In this document: in pieces, positions 33,773 through 42,046 of the stretch
How the letters are laid out: the number at the start of each line of letters is the position of its first letter
Numbering within the stretch: the stretch's first letter is position 1
Assembly: GCF_041529975.1 (NCBI RefSeq)
Contig: NZ_CP168030.1
Span: 2,604,001-2,668,000, forward strand
Length of the DNA: 64,000 nucleotides
Reading direction: 5' to 3'
From: Microbacterium maritypicum
GTDB taxonomy: Bacteria > Actinomycetota > Actinomycetes > Actinomycetales > Microbacteriaceae
Made by a program: the position numbers and the translations under genes
Notes under the pieces: generated by a model
Seen by the model: the letters and a program-made list of their open reading frames with translations, nothing else
Told to the model about the DNA's origin: nothing
Databases searched by the model: none

Positions 33773-34585
33773 ATGTGTCCTTCCCGTCGTCGCATCGTCA
33801 CCGACGGGATGCCTTTCGGGCTCTGGGACAGCCCGCGGCCGCCGGGTGCGGAATCGCCCACCATCGCGCTCGTGCACGGCATCGGAATGTCGCATCGCTA
33901 CCTGTCGCGGTTGCATGACGTTCCTGCTGATCTCACGCGTGTGGTGTCCGTGAACCTGCCGGGATTCGCGGGGCTGCCCAGGCCCTCCGGCAATCCCGAT
34001 GTGGTGCGGATGGGACGAGCACTCGCGGAAGTGATCGCCGCCCTGGGGGAGGATCGCATCATCGTCGTCGGTCACTCCATGGGAGTGCAGTGGGCGGCCG
34101 AGGCCGCTCTGCACCGCCCGGACCGCGTGCAGGCCGTCGTCGCGATCGGTCCTGTCGTCGATCAGAGCCATCGCAGCCTCGTGTCTCAGACCAGGGCGCT
34201 CGCGATCGACACGCTCGGGGAGACTCCGCCCAGCAACCTGATCGTGTTCTCCGACTATCTCCGCTGCGGCATCCGGTGGTACCTGAAGCAGGCGCGGCAC
34301 ATGATCGAGCACCCGACCGAGCAGCGGTACGCCGAGCTGACGCGGCCCATCCTGGTGATCAGGGGAGGCGATGACCCGGTGGCTGGGCGCGAATGGTGTC
34401 GGCGGCTTCGCGACTCCGCGCGCACTGAACGGCTCGTGGAGGTGCCCGGGCGCCACCACGTCGTGCAGCACTCCGCGCCTCGTACCGTTGCCGCCGCCAT
34501 CGTGGCGAACCCGGACGGGCCGTGGCCGCCGAGCGTGCGATCGGCCGCTTCCCAGAGACGGAGGAGTGCATCATCAGCGTGCTGA
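33773..34585 (+). CDS. Alpha/beta-fold hydrolase
   Basis: The 270-residue protein has the alpha/beta hydrolase features: VHGIGMSHRYL (oxyanion region), GHSMGVQWA with the nucleophile serine, RGGDDP with the acidic residue, and GRHHVVQHS with the catalytic histidine near residue 229. The substrate cannot be told from sequence. The C-terminal 25 residues (VRSAASQRRRSASSAC) are low-complexity and overlap the next gene. The start at 33773 fits a leaderless transcript. Confidence 0.8.
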   Translation: MCPSRRRIVTDGMPFGLWDSPRPPGAESPTIALVHGIGMSHRYLSRLHDVPADLTRVVSVNLPGFAGLPRPSGNPDVVRMGRALAEVIAALGEDRIIVVGHSMGVQWAAEAALHRPDRVQAVVAIGPVVDQSHRSLVSQTRALAIDTLGETPPSNLIVFSDYLRCGIRWYLKQARHMIEHPTEQRYAELTRPILVIRGGDDPVAGREWCRRLRDSARTERLVEVPGRHHVVQHSAPRTVAAAIVANPDGPWPPSVRSAASQRRRSASSAC

Positions 34586-35235
34586 GGAACGCGGGCTGGT
34601 GGCTGGCCGACTACGCGTACGCGGGCTACTGGCAGCTGCGTGCGACGTTCGATCGCACATCTCCCGCGACCTTCGCCTCAGGGAGCGCTGCGCACATCGT
34701 CGTGCTTCCGGGTGTGTACGAGACCTGGAAGTTCATGCAGCCCCTCGTGGAGCAGATGCACGCGCGCGGCCACGCCGTCCACATCGTCGACACGCTTCGT
34801 CGGAACGAGCGTCCGGTCGCCGACATCGCGGCGGCTGTCGCGGAGTTCCTGGAGCGCCAAGGGCTCACCGACGTGATCCTGGTCGCACACAGCAAGGGAG
34901 GGCTCGCCGGCAAGCTCGTCATGACCGGCCCGGCGGGGGAGCGGGTGCGCTCGATGCTCGCGATCGCTACGCCGTTCGGCGGCTCGCGCTACGCCCGTCT
35001 GATGCTGTCGCGCACCCTGCGCGCCTTCTCGCCGGAAGACCCATCGATCGTGGACATCGCCCGGCAGCTCACGGTCAATGAACGGATCGTGTCGATCTAT
35101 GCGGCGTTCGATCCCCACATACCGGAGGGGAGCGAGCTGGCCGGGGCCAAGAACGTCCGACTCGAGACCGGAGGACACTTCCGGATCCTTGCGCATCCTC
35201 GAGTCCTGGCCGAACTGGCCGTGCTGGCCGAGTAG
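34579..35235 (+). CDS. Alpha/beta hydrolase, lipase-like
   Basis: The 218-residue protein begins with a tryptophan- and tyrosine-rich segment, then LPGVYETWKFM, an AHSKGGLAGK nucleophile elbow (serine of GxSxG-like AHSKG), an aspartate region and GGHFRIL with the probable catalytic histidine. This resembles small esterases and triacylglycerol lipases. I prefer GTG 34579, which overlaps the upstream stop by 7 nt; GTG 34522 in the same frame would add 19 residues and overlap by 64 nt. The two adjacent hydrolases are probably co-transcribed. Confidence 0.75.
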   Translation: MLRNAGWWLADYAYAGYWQLRATFDRTSPATFASGSAAHIVVLPGVYETWKFMQPLVEQMHARGHAVHIVDTLRRNERPVADIAAAVAEFLERQGLTDVILVAHSKGGLAGKLVMTGPAGERVRSMLAIATPFGGSRYARLMLSRTLRAFSPEDPSIVDIARQLTVNERIVSIYAAFDPHIPEGSELAGAKNVRLETGGHFRILAHPRVLAELAVLAE

Positions 35236-35240
35236 TCGCT

Positions 35241-35717
35241 TCAGCGCGAGGTGAAAGAAAGGAACGCGGCGATCAGGCCCGCGAGAACCAGGATGCCGAT
35301 CGCGACACCGTGGACGACCCGACCGGCGACGAGCATCGGGAGATCACGTCCGTCGTAGGACGCGGGATTGAACATCAAGCGCCGTGCACCGTGGCTCCAG
35401 CGGATGCGGAAACCGATGCCGCGGAGCGCCTGCGATGGGGCGGCGAAGGTCTGGCCACGCGCTTCGCGCGATGCCTTCCACGTCGCCTGTACCGCGTACC
35501 AGGCGATGACGAAGAACGGCATCACCAGGGATGCTGCCCACGCGATGAGCGCGACGCCGATCAGGAGTCCCGCCCCCGAACCGAGCGAGCGGTACAGGAA
35601 CACGCCGAGGGCGGCGAGCCCCACTGCCGCGGGAACGAGCAGCAGACCCCAGCCCCAGCCGGGATGGAGTTCGACCGGCTGAGGGCGAGTGATCACTTCG
35701 TCTTCGGGCCAGGTCAT
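35241..35717 (-). CDS. Hypothetical membrane protein
   Basis: The 158-residue protein has three predicted helices (about residues 23-42, 47-72 and 133-155) and a basic loop between helices 2 and 3. It is read opposite to the hydrolases, with only 5 nt between the stops. The ATG is preceded by a GGAGGGGA Shine-Dalgarno. No known family is recognised. Confidence 0.7.
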   Translation of the reverse strand: MTWPEDEVITRPQPVELHPGWGWGLLLVPAAVGLAALGVFLYRSLGSGAGLLIGVALIAWAASLVMPFFVIAWYAVQATWKASREARGQTFAAPSQALRGIGFRIRWSHGARRLMFNPASYDGRDLPMLVAGRVVHGVAIGILVLAGLIAAFLSFTSR

Positions 35718-35811
35718 CGCAGTCCCCTCCGGTCATCGCGTCCGCAGGCCCGGGACACGAGGTCGATCTGAGGCTGTGCGAGTGATTCAGCGGTCTCGAC
35801 CGCGATTCGTG

Positions 35812-35894
35812 TGCCGGCGGTGGGACTCGAACCCACACGCCCTTTCGGACAAAGCATTTTGAGTGCTCCGCGTCTGCCATTCCGCCACGCCGGC
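35812..35894 (-). tRNA. tRNA-Leu (CAA)
   Basis: The reverse strand folds into a class II tRNA of 83 nt. The 7-bp acceptor stem is GCCGGCG with CGCCGGC. The anticodon loop CTCAAAA gives anticodon CAA for UUG codons. A long variable arm (GTCCGAAAGGGC) and the T-arm GGGTTCGAGTCCC are present. The discriminator base is A. The CCA end is not encoded. Confidence 0.95.
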
Positions 35895-35981
35895 TCGTGT
35901 GTCGCGTCTACGACTTTAGCGCAGGGTCGGGGCGCGATCCTCCGCCGCGAGCACCTACAGCCCGCGCACGGACCTCTCCAC

Positions 35982-35987
35982 TAGGAT
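35982..35987 (+). promoter_or_regulatory. Putative leaderless -10 for pdtaR
   Basis: TAGGAT followed by 6 nt and the GTG at 35994; there is no Shine-Dalgarno. Confidence 0.5.
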
Positions 35988-35993
35988 GGTTCT

Positions 35994-36614
35994 GTGACAG
36001 AGCAAGAAGAGCAGGCCGAGCAGCCCACGTCATCCGCCCCGCGACGCGTCGTCGTCGCCGAGGATGAGTCGCTGATCCGCCTCGACATCGTCGAGATCCT
36101 CCGCGACAACGGCTTCGATGTCGTCGGTGAAGCCGGTGACGGCGAGACCGCGGTCGCGCTCGCGACCGAGCTGCGCCCCGACCTCGTCATCATGGACGTG
36201 AAGATGCCTCAGCTCGACGGCATCAGCGCCGCCGAGAAGCTGCACAAGGGCAACATCGCGCCGGTCGTCCTCCTCACGGCGTTCAGCCAGAAGGAGCTCG
36301 TCGAGCGGGCCAGCGAAGCAGGCGCCCTCGCCTACGTCGTGAAGCCGTTCACGCCGAACGACCTGCTGCCCGCGATCGAGATCGCCCTCGCCCGCCACGA
36401 GCAGATCATCACGCTCGAGGCCGAGGTCGCCGACATGGTCGAGCGCTTCGAGACCCGCAAGCTCGTCGACCGCGCCAAGGGCCTGCTCAACGAGAAGATG
36501 GGCCTGAGCGAGCCTGAGGCGTTCCGCTGGATCCAGAAGGCGTCCATGGACCGTCGTCTGACCATGCAGGACGTCGCCAAGGCGATCATCGAGCAGCTCG
36601 CCCCCAAGAAGTAG
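35994..36614 (+). CDS. pdtaR: ANTAR-domain response regulator (PdtaR type)
   Basis: The 206-residue protein has a receiver domain (about residues 17-135) with acidic AEDES, phosphoacceptor D68 in IMDVKMP, the conserved T of LLTAFS, and K in YVVKPF. A coiled-coil linker and an ANTAR RNA-binding domain (about 148-203) follow. ANTAR regulators bind paired hairpins in mRNA and prevent termination. Mycobacterial PdtaR (Rv1626) works with sensor PdtaS, which is not in the window. The GTG start fits a leaderless transcript; the first 15 residues are E/Q-rich. Confidence 0.9.
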   Translation: MTEQEEQAEQPTSSAPRRVVVAEDESLIRLDIVEILRDNGFDVVGEAGDGETAVALATELRPDLVIMDVKMPQLDGISAAEKLHKGNIAPVVLLTAFSQKELVERASEAGALAYVVKPFTPNDLLPAIEIALARHEQIITLEAEVADMVERFETRKLVDRAKGLLNEKMGLSEPEAFRWIQKASMDRRLTMQDVAKAIIEQLAPKK

Positions 36615-36616
36615 CG

Positions 36617-37192
36617 GTGAGCGCCGGAGTCCTCCGGCTCGATGGCGAGCACATCCTGCGGCCCGTCCGTATCGGTGACGGTGCAGCGCTCTCGAGGGCG
36701 TATCTGTCGAACCGGGAGCACCTCGCACCGTGGGAGCCGACTCGTGGCGAGTCCTTCTTCACGATCGACTCCCAGGAGCGCCACGCTCAGGAGTGCGTCA
36801 CCGACGCCGCGTCCGGCCGTAGCATCCGTTTCGTGATCGAGTCGGACGACGGTGAGATCCGTGGACGGATGAACATCAACAACATCGTCCGTGGCGCGTT
36901 CTGGAGCGCCGACCTCGGCTATTGGGTCGACGCCGCGAGGCAGCACCGCGGACTCGCGACCCGCGCGGTGTCACAGATCCTGGAGTACTCGCGCATGGAG
37001 CTGCGCCTCCACCGGATGCAGGCCGCGACACTGCTGCACAACATCGGATCCCAGCGTGTGCTGCGCGGAAACGGTTTCGAGCGCATCGGACTGGCTCCGA
37101 AGTACCTCCGCATCGCGGGGGAGTGGCAGGATCACGTACTGTTCCAGCGACTGCTGGAGGAGCCGCTCAGCGCTCGGCGGGAACGTCCTTGA
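36617..37192 (+). CDS. GNAT-family N-acetyltransferase (RimJ-like)
   Basis: The 191-residue protein has the layout of RimJ/RimL enzymes: an N-terminal RPVRIGDG segment, NINNIVRGAFWSADLGYWVD, the acetyl-CoA-binding QHRGLATRA loop, and LHNIGSQRVLRGNGFERIG near the end. Such enzymes acetylate protein N termini or small amines; the target is unknown. The GTG at 36617 is 2 nt after pdtaR. Its 3' end overlaps the opposite-strand thioesterase by 26 nt. Confidence 0.85.
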   Translation: MSAGVLRLDGEHILRPVRIGDGAALSRAYLSNREHLAPWEPTRGESFFTIDSQERHAQECVTDAASGRSIRFVIESDDGEIRGRMNINNIVRGAFWSADLGYWVDAARQHRGLATRAVSQILEYSRMELRLHRMQAATLLHNIGSQRVLRGNGFERIGLAPKYLRIAGEWQDHVLFQRLLEEPLSARRERP

Positions 37193-37595
37193 TCATGTTG
37201 GTGATGCGGATCGTCGAGCAGCGCCGACCCTGATCGTCGGTCACCACGATCTCGTGCACGGTGATGCTCCGGCCCAGGTGCACGGGCGTGCACACGCCGG
37301 TCACGACTCCGGAAGTGGCCGAGCGCGTGTGGGTGGCGTTGATGTCGACGCCGACCGCGAGCCGCCCGACGCCGGCGTGGAGGTTCGCGGCCATCGAGCC
37401 GAGCGATTCTCCGAGCACCACGTACGCGCCGCCGTGCATGAGCCCGACCGGCTGCGTGTTGCCCTCGACGGGCATCGTCGCCACGCAGCGTTCGACGCTG
37501 AACTCGACGAACTCCATGCCCATCTTCTCGGCCAGAGCACCCATCCCGCGGGCCGTGGCCCAGTCGAGTCCTTCGCTCGTCGCGACGTCGCTCAT
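37167..37595 (-). CDS. Hotdog-fold acyl-CoA thioesterase (PaaI-like)
   Basis: The 142-residue protein has the hotdog signature MHGGAYVVLGESLGSMAA, typical of PaaI/YdiI-type thioesterases that cleave aryl- or acyl-CoA, with a conserved GVDINATHTRSA strand. The ATG has a GAGGAGG Shine-Dalgarno. It is divergent from polA with a 45-nt gap. Confidence 0.88.
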   Translation of the reverse strand: MSDVATSEGLDWATARGMGALAEKMGMEFVEFSVERCVATMPVEGNTQPVGLMHGGAYVVLGESLGSMAANLHAGVGRLAVGVDINATHTRSATSGVVTGVCTPVHLGRSITVHEIVVTDDQGRRCSTIRITNMIKDVPAER

Positions 37596-37628
37596 GCATC
37601 CTCCTCAGCGGGTGTCTGTCGTCCTCGT

Positions 37629-37634
37629 TAGGCT
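37629..37634 (+). promoter_or_regulatory. Putative leaderless -10 for polA
   Basis: TAGGCT followed by 6 nt and the polA GTG at 37641. Confidence 0.5.
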
Positions 37635-37640
37635 GACAGG

Positions 37641-40274
37641 GTGACGGACTCCGCAAAGCCTACCCTCATGGTCGTCGACGGCCATTCGCTCGCCTATCGT
37701 GCCTTCTTCGCCCTTCCGGTCGAGAACTTCACGACCAAGGACAACCAGCACACGAACGGGATCTACGGGTTCCTGTCGATGCTGGTGAACCTCATCAAAG
37801 CCGAGCAGCCGACGCACCTGGCCATCGCCTTCGACACCTCGCGGCACTCGTTCCGCACCGATGAGTATCCGGAGTACAAGGCCACGCGCTCCGAGTCGCC
37901 GCAGGAGTTCAAGGGACAGATCCCGCTCCTGCAGGACTGCCTCGCCGCCATGTCGATCCCGGTTCTGACGAAAGAGGGGATCGAGGCCGACGACATACTC
38001 GCGACGCTCGCGTCCCAGGGCGCGGAACAGGGCTACGACGTGCTGGTCGTCTCGGGCGACCGCGACACCATCCAGCTCGTCAACGACGATGTCACGCTGC
38101 TCTACCCCTCGGTGCAGGGCGTCTCCCAGCTCAAGCGGTATGACCCGACGACCGTCCAGGAGCGTTACGGGGTCCGGCCCGAGCAGTACCCCGACATCGC
38201 GGCACTGGTCGGCGAGACCAGCGACAACCTTCCCGGTGTGCCGAAGGTCGGCGAGAAGACTGCGGTCAAGTGGCTCACGCAGTTCGGCTCGCTCGACGAG
38301 CTGATCGCACGGGCCGATGAGATCAAGGGCGTGGTCGGCGGCAACCTCCGCGATCACGTCGAAGACGTGCGTCGCAATCGCAAGCTCAACCGTCTGCTCA
38401 CCGACGTCGAGCTTCCGGTCGGACCTGCTGATCTCGAGGTCGCCCCGATCGACGCACAGGCGGTGCGCGACATCTTCGCGCGTCTGGAGTTCCGCACCCT
38501 CCTGCCGCGGGTGTTCGAGGCCGTCGGCGCCGGCGAAGTCGCCGATGATCCTGCCTCCGTCGTCGTCCTCCCTGCGCCGGTCGACGTCGCGCCCGCCGAT
38601 CTCGCGGCCTGGGCCGCAGCGCAGGACGGCGATGTCTCCCTTCGCGTCACCACCCAGGGCGGCGTCCCGGTGCGCATCGGTGCGGCCACGCTGACCGATC
38701 TGCGCGAGGCCGACTGGACGGACACCGCTGCCGAAGCCCTGCGCGAGTGGATCGAATCCGACGCGCCGAAGGTGCTCCACGATGCGAAGCCGCAGGTCAA
38801 GGCGCTGATCCGTCAGGGCCTCCGCCTCCGCGGCCTTTCGTACGACACGAGTCTCGCCGGCTGGCTGCTGCGCCCCAGTTTCCCGGACAAGACCCTCGCC
38901 GACCTGGTCGAGCGATACCTGGGCGAGAAGCTGCCCGAAGCAGACCCGTCCCAGCTCGTGCCCGAGACCGAGGGTGCGACGCCCTCGCAGGAGGCCTGGT
39001 TCGCCCTGCGCGTCGCCGATGCGCTGCGGGAAGACATTCCGGAGTCGGTCGGCACGGTCCTCGTCGACATCGAGCTGCCGACGCTGCTCACCCTCGCCGA
39101 CATGGAGGTCGCCGGCGTGGCGGTCTCCCACGAAGTGCTCTCGACCTTCTCCGGCGAGCTCGCCACGCGCGCCGAGGGGCTCGCGCAGGAGGCGTTCTCC
39201 GTCGTCGGGCGCGAGTTCAATCTCGGCTCACCCAAGCAGCTGCAGGAGGTCCTGTTCGAAGACCTCCAGCTCCCGAAGACCCGCAAGACGAAGACGGGTT
39301 ATTCGACGGATGCCGCCGTGCTCGCCGACCTGCAGGAGAGCCATCCGCACCCTTTTCTGAGCCTGCTGCTGCAGCACCGCGAAGCGACCAAGCTGCGTCA
39401 GATCATCGAATCGCTCGACACGGCGATCGGCGATGACCACCGCGTCCATACCACCTACGTGCAGACCGGAAGTCAGACCGGGCGGCTCTCCAGTACCGAT
39501 CCCAACCTGCAGAACATCCCGGTGCGCACGGAGGAATCCCGCCGCATCCGCAGTGCGTTCGAGGTCGGAGAGGGCTACGAGGCTCTCCTCACCGCCGACT
39601 ACTCGCAGATCGAGATGCGCATCATGGCGCACCTCTCGGGCGACGAGGGGCTGATCGAGGCCTTCAACAGCGGGGAAGACCTGCACCGTTTCGTGGGCGC
39701 ACGGGTGTTCGGCGTCGATCCGAGCGATGTGACGCCCGCCATGCGCACCAAGGTCAAGGCGATGTCGTACGGCTTGGTCTACGGACTCTCGGCGTTCGGG
39801 CTGTCCAAGCAGCTGCGCATCGAGCAGTCCGAGGCCAAGCAGCTCATGGTCGAGTACTTCGCCCGTTTCGGAGCAGTGCGCGACTATCTGCGTGCGTCGG
39901 TCATGAAGGCCAAGGAAGTCGGCTACACCGAGACGATCTTCGGTCGTCGCCGTCCGTTCCCCGACCTCGCGAGCCCGAACCGGGTGCTGCGGGAGAACGC
40001 CGAGCGTGCGGCGCTCAACGCGCCGATCCAGGGCAGCGCGGCCGACATCATGAAGATCGCGCTGCTGCACATCCACGACGATCTGCGGTCCGAACAGCTC
40101 TCCTCGCGGGTGCTGCTGCAGATCCACGATGAGCTCGTGGTCGAGGTCGCTCCGGGGGAGTGGGATGCCACCGAGCGCATCGTCCGCGCGCGCATGGGAG
40201 ATGCGGCCGAGCTGACCGTGCCGCTCGACGTGCAGGTCGGCCGTGGTCGCGACTGGAACGAAGCCGCGCACTGA
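37641..40274 (+). CDS. polA: DNA polymerase I
   Basis: PolA fills gaps and removes RNA primers in replication and repair. The 877-residue protein has an N-terminal 5'-3' exonuclease (VVDGHSLAYRAFFA, VVSGDRDTIQLV, GVGEKTA-like helix-hairpin-helix) and a C-terminal polymerase with DYSQIEMR and IHDELVVE. The middle 3'-5' exonuclease-like domain keeps its size but lacks the acidic DxE motif, so proofreading is probably absent, as in other actinobacteria. The start is GTG. Confidence 0.96.
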   Translation: MTDSAKPTLMVVDGHSLAYRAFFALPVENFTTKDNQHTNGIYGFLSMLVNLIKAEQPTHLAIAFDTSRHSFRTDEYPEYKATRSESPQEFKGQIPLLQDCLAAMSIPVLTKEGIEADDILATLASQGAEQGYDVLVVSGDRDTIQLVNDDVTLLYPSVQGVSQLKRYDPTTVQERYGVRPEQYPDIAALVGETSDNLPGVPKVGEKTAVKWLTQFGSLDELIARADEIKGVVGGNLRDHVEDVRRNRKLNRLLTDVELPVGPADLEVAPIDAQAVRDIFARLEFRTLLPRVFEAVGAGEVADDPASVVVLPAPVDVAPADLAAWAAAQDGDVSLRVTTQGGVPVRIGAATLTDLREADWTDTAAEALREWIESDAPKVLHDAKPQVKALIRQGLRLRGLSYDTSLAGWLLRPSFPDKTLADLVERYLGEKLPEADPSQLVPETEGATPSQEAWFALRVADALREDIPESVGTVLVDIELPTLLTLADMEVAGVAVSHEVLSTFSGELATRAEGLAQEAFSVVGREFNLGSPKQLQEVLFEDLQLPKTRKTKTGYSTDAAVLADLQESHPHPFLSLLLQHREATKLRQIIESLDTAIGDDHRVHTTYVQTGSQTGRLSSTDPNLQNIPVRTEESRRIRSAFEVGEGYEALLTADYSQIEMRIMAHLSGDEGLIEAFNSGEDLHRFVGARVFGVDPSDVTPAMRTKVKAMSYGLVYGLSAFGLSKQLRIEQSEAKQLMVEYFARFGAVRDYLRASVMKAKEVGYTETIFGRRRPFPDLASPNRVLRENAERAALNAPIQGSAADIMKIALLHIHDDLRSEQLSSRVLLQIHDELVVEVAPGEWDATERIVRARMGDAAELTVPLDVQVGRGRDWNEAAH

Positions 40275-40302
40275 CCTCCGGCGGTGGAAGGGGGGCGGGG
40301 AT

Positions 40303-40308
40303 TAGGCT
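40303..40308 (+). promoter_or_regulatory. Putative leaderless -10 for the DUF885 gene
   Basis: TAGGCT followed by 7 nt and the ATG at 40316. Confidence 0.5.
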
Positions 40309-40315
40309 GGCAGTT

Positions 40316-41992
40316 ATGACTTCAGCTCCTCGCACCCCCTCCGCCATCGACGCCGTCGCCGATGAATGGGTCGACAAGATCGCGGTTCTGGCGCCCACTC
40401 TCGGCACCTACATCGGCCGCGACGAGGTGAACGATCGTTTCGGCGATCTGAGCCCGGCCGGCCATGAGGAGATCGCCGCGGCGACCCGATCGACCCTCGA
40501 CAAGCTGTCTGCTCTCACGCCCGTCGACGCGATCGACGAGGTCACCAAGACCGATCTCAGCGCGGAGCTCCGCCTGGACCTCGAGCTTCACGACGCCAAG
40601 TGGCATCTGCGCGACCTCAACGTCATCGCCTCCGCGGCGCAGGACGTGCGCTCGGTGTTCGACCTGATGCCGACGTCGACAGTCGAGGACTGGGACGTCG
40701 TCGCGACGCGCCTGGCCGCCGTCCCCGGCGCTCTCCGCGGCTACGTCGAGACGCTTCGCACCGGCATCGCCGAGGGCGTCATGCCCGCACGTCGTCAGGT
40801 GGTCGAAGTCGCCACCCAGATCGACCGCTACACCGCCGATGACGGGTTCTTCGCCGCCTTCGTGGCGGAAGCCGACCCGGACGAGGGTCAGCTTCCCGCC
40901 TCCCTGGCTCGTACGCTCGCCGACAATTCCGCCGCCGCACGGGTCGCCTACGACGAGCTGCGTCGATTCCTGGCGGAGGAGCTCGCCCCGGCCGCCGGCG
41001 ACGTCGATGCCGTGGGGCGTGAGCTGTACGCGCTCAACTCCCGCCGGTTCCTCGGCGCGACGATCGATCTCGACGAGACGTACGAGTGGGGGCGTGAGGA
41101 GCTCGCGCGCATGGTGGCGGAGCAGACCGCGATCGCGAACGAGATCCTTCCCGGAGTCTCGGTCGAAGAGGCCGTTGCTCATCTCGAGGCCGATCCCACC
41201 CGCAAGCTCGTCGGCACGGAAGCGCTGCAGAAGTGGATGCAGGAGACCAGCGACCGTGCGGTCGCCGAACTCGGCGCCTCGCACTTCGACATCCCGGAGG
41301 CTATCCGCACACTGGAGTGCATGATCGCCCCGACGCAGGAGGGTGGGATCTACTACACCGGCCCGACGGACGACTTCTCCCGTCCCGGTCGCATGTGGTG
41401 GTCCGTTCCCGAAGGTGTCACGGAGTTCGACACCTGGCGCGAACTCACCACCGTCTTCCACGAGGGTGTGCCCGGCCATCACCTCCAGATCGCGCAGGCG
41501 GTCTACAACCGTGCCGAGCTCAACTCCTGGCGCCGTCTGCTCGCGGGCACCTCGGGCCATGCCGAGGGATGGGCGCTCTATGCGGAGCGTCTGATGGAGC
41601 AGCTCGGATACCTCGACGACCCGGCCGACCGTCTCGGCATGCTCGATGGGCAGCGCATGCGTGCGGCGCGGGTCGTCCTCGACATCGGTGTGCACCTCGG
41701 TAAGCCGCGCCTCGACGGTACCGGTGTGTGGGACGCGGACTACGCGCTCGACTTCATGCGCCGCAACGTGAACATGTCCGATCAGTTCGTGCAGTTCGAG
41801 GTCAACCGCTACCTCGGCTGGCCGGGGCAGGCACCTTCATACAAGGTGGGACAGCGCATCTGGGAGCAGGTCCGCGACGGCGTCCGTGCCGCCGAGGGCG
41901 ACGCGTTCTCGTTCAAGGACTTCCACAAGAGGGCGCTCGACATCGGCGGCGTCGGCCTCGACACCCTGCGCACGGCGCTGCTGCCACGCTGA
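40316..41992 (+). CDS. DUF885 family protein, probable metallopeptidase
   Basis: The 558-residue protein matches DUF885, whose members resemble zinc carboxypeptidases. It has the motif FHEGVPGHHLQ near residue 383, an HExxxxHH-like metal site, and an upstream acidic/aromatic region (GGIYYTGPTDDFSRPGRMWW). A long helical N-terminal half precedes it. There is no signal peptide, so it is probably cytoplasmic. The ATG at 40316 fits the leaderless -10 and gives MTSAPRTPSAIDAVADEW. The substrate is unknown. Confidence 0.85.
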   Translation: MTSAPRTPSAIDAVADEWVDKIAVLAPTLGTYIGRDEVNDRFGDLSPAGHEEIAAATRSTLDKLSALTPVDAIDEVTKTDLSAELRLDLELHDAKWHLRDLNVIASAAQDVRSVFDLMPTSTVEDWDVVATRLAAVPGALRGYVETLRTGIAEGVMPARRQVVEVATQIDRYTADDGFFAAFVAEADPDEGQLPASLARTLADNSAAARVAYDELRRFLAEELAPAAGDVDAVGRELYALNSRRFLGATIDLDETYEWGREELARMVAEQTAIANEILPGVSVEEAVAHLEADPTRKLVGTEALQKWMQETSDRAVAELGASHFDIPEAIRTLECMIAPTQEGGIYYTGPTDDFSRPGRMWWSVPEGVTEFDTWRELTTVFHEGVPGHHLQIAQAVYNRAELNSWRRLLAGTSGHAEGWALYAERLMEQLGYLDDPADRLGMLDGQRMRAARVVLDIGVHLGKPRLDGTGVWDADYALDFMRRNVNMSDQFVQFEVNRYLGWPGQAPSYKVGQRIWEQVRDGVRAAEGDAFSFKDFHKRALDIGGVGLDTLRTALLPR

Positions 41993-42021
41993 CGGGAATG
42001 CGGCCCGACCTTCAGGTGTTC

Positions 42022-42033
42022 ATTCACATGAAT
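42022..42033 (+). promoter_or_regulatory. Inverted repeat before the flavin oxidoreductase gene
   Basis: ATTCA-CA-TGAAT, a perfect inverted repeat 13 nt before the ATG at 42047, directly before the AGGAAGG Shine-Dalgarno. The position and AT-rich symmetry suggest an operator, perhaps for a MarR- or PadR-like repressor; no such gene is adjacent. Confidence 0.35.
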
Positions 42034-42046
42034 AGGAAGGCATGAC

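Noticed and set aside
35718..35811. A second tRNA next to tRNA-Leu
   Set aside because: No cloverleaf or T-loop GTTCRA motif found on either strand in this gap.
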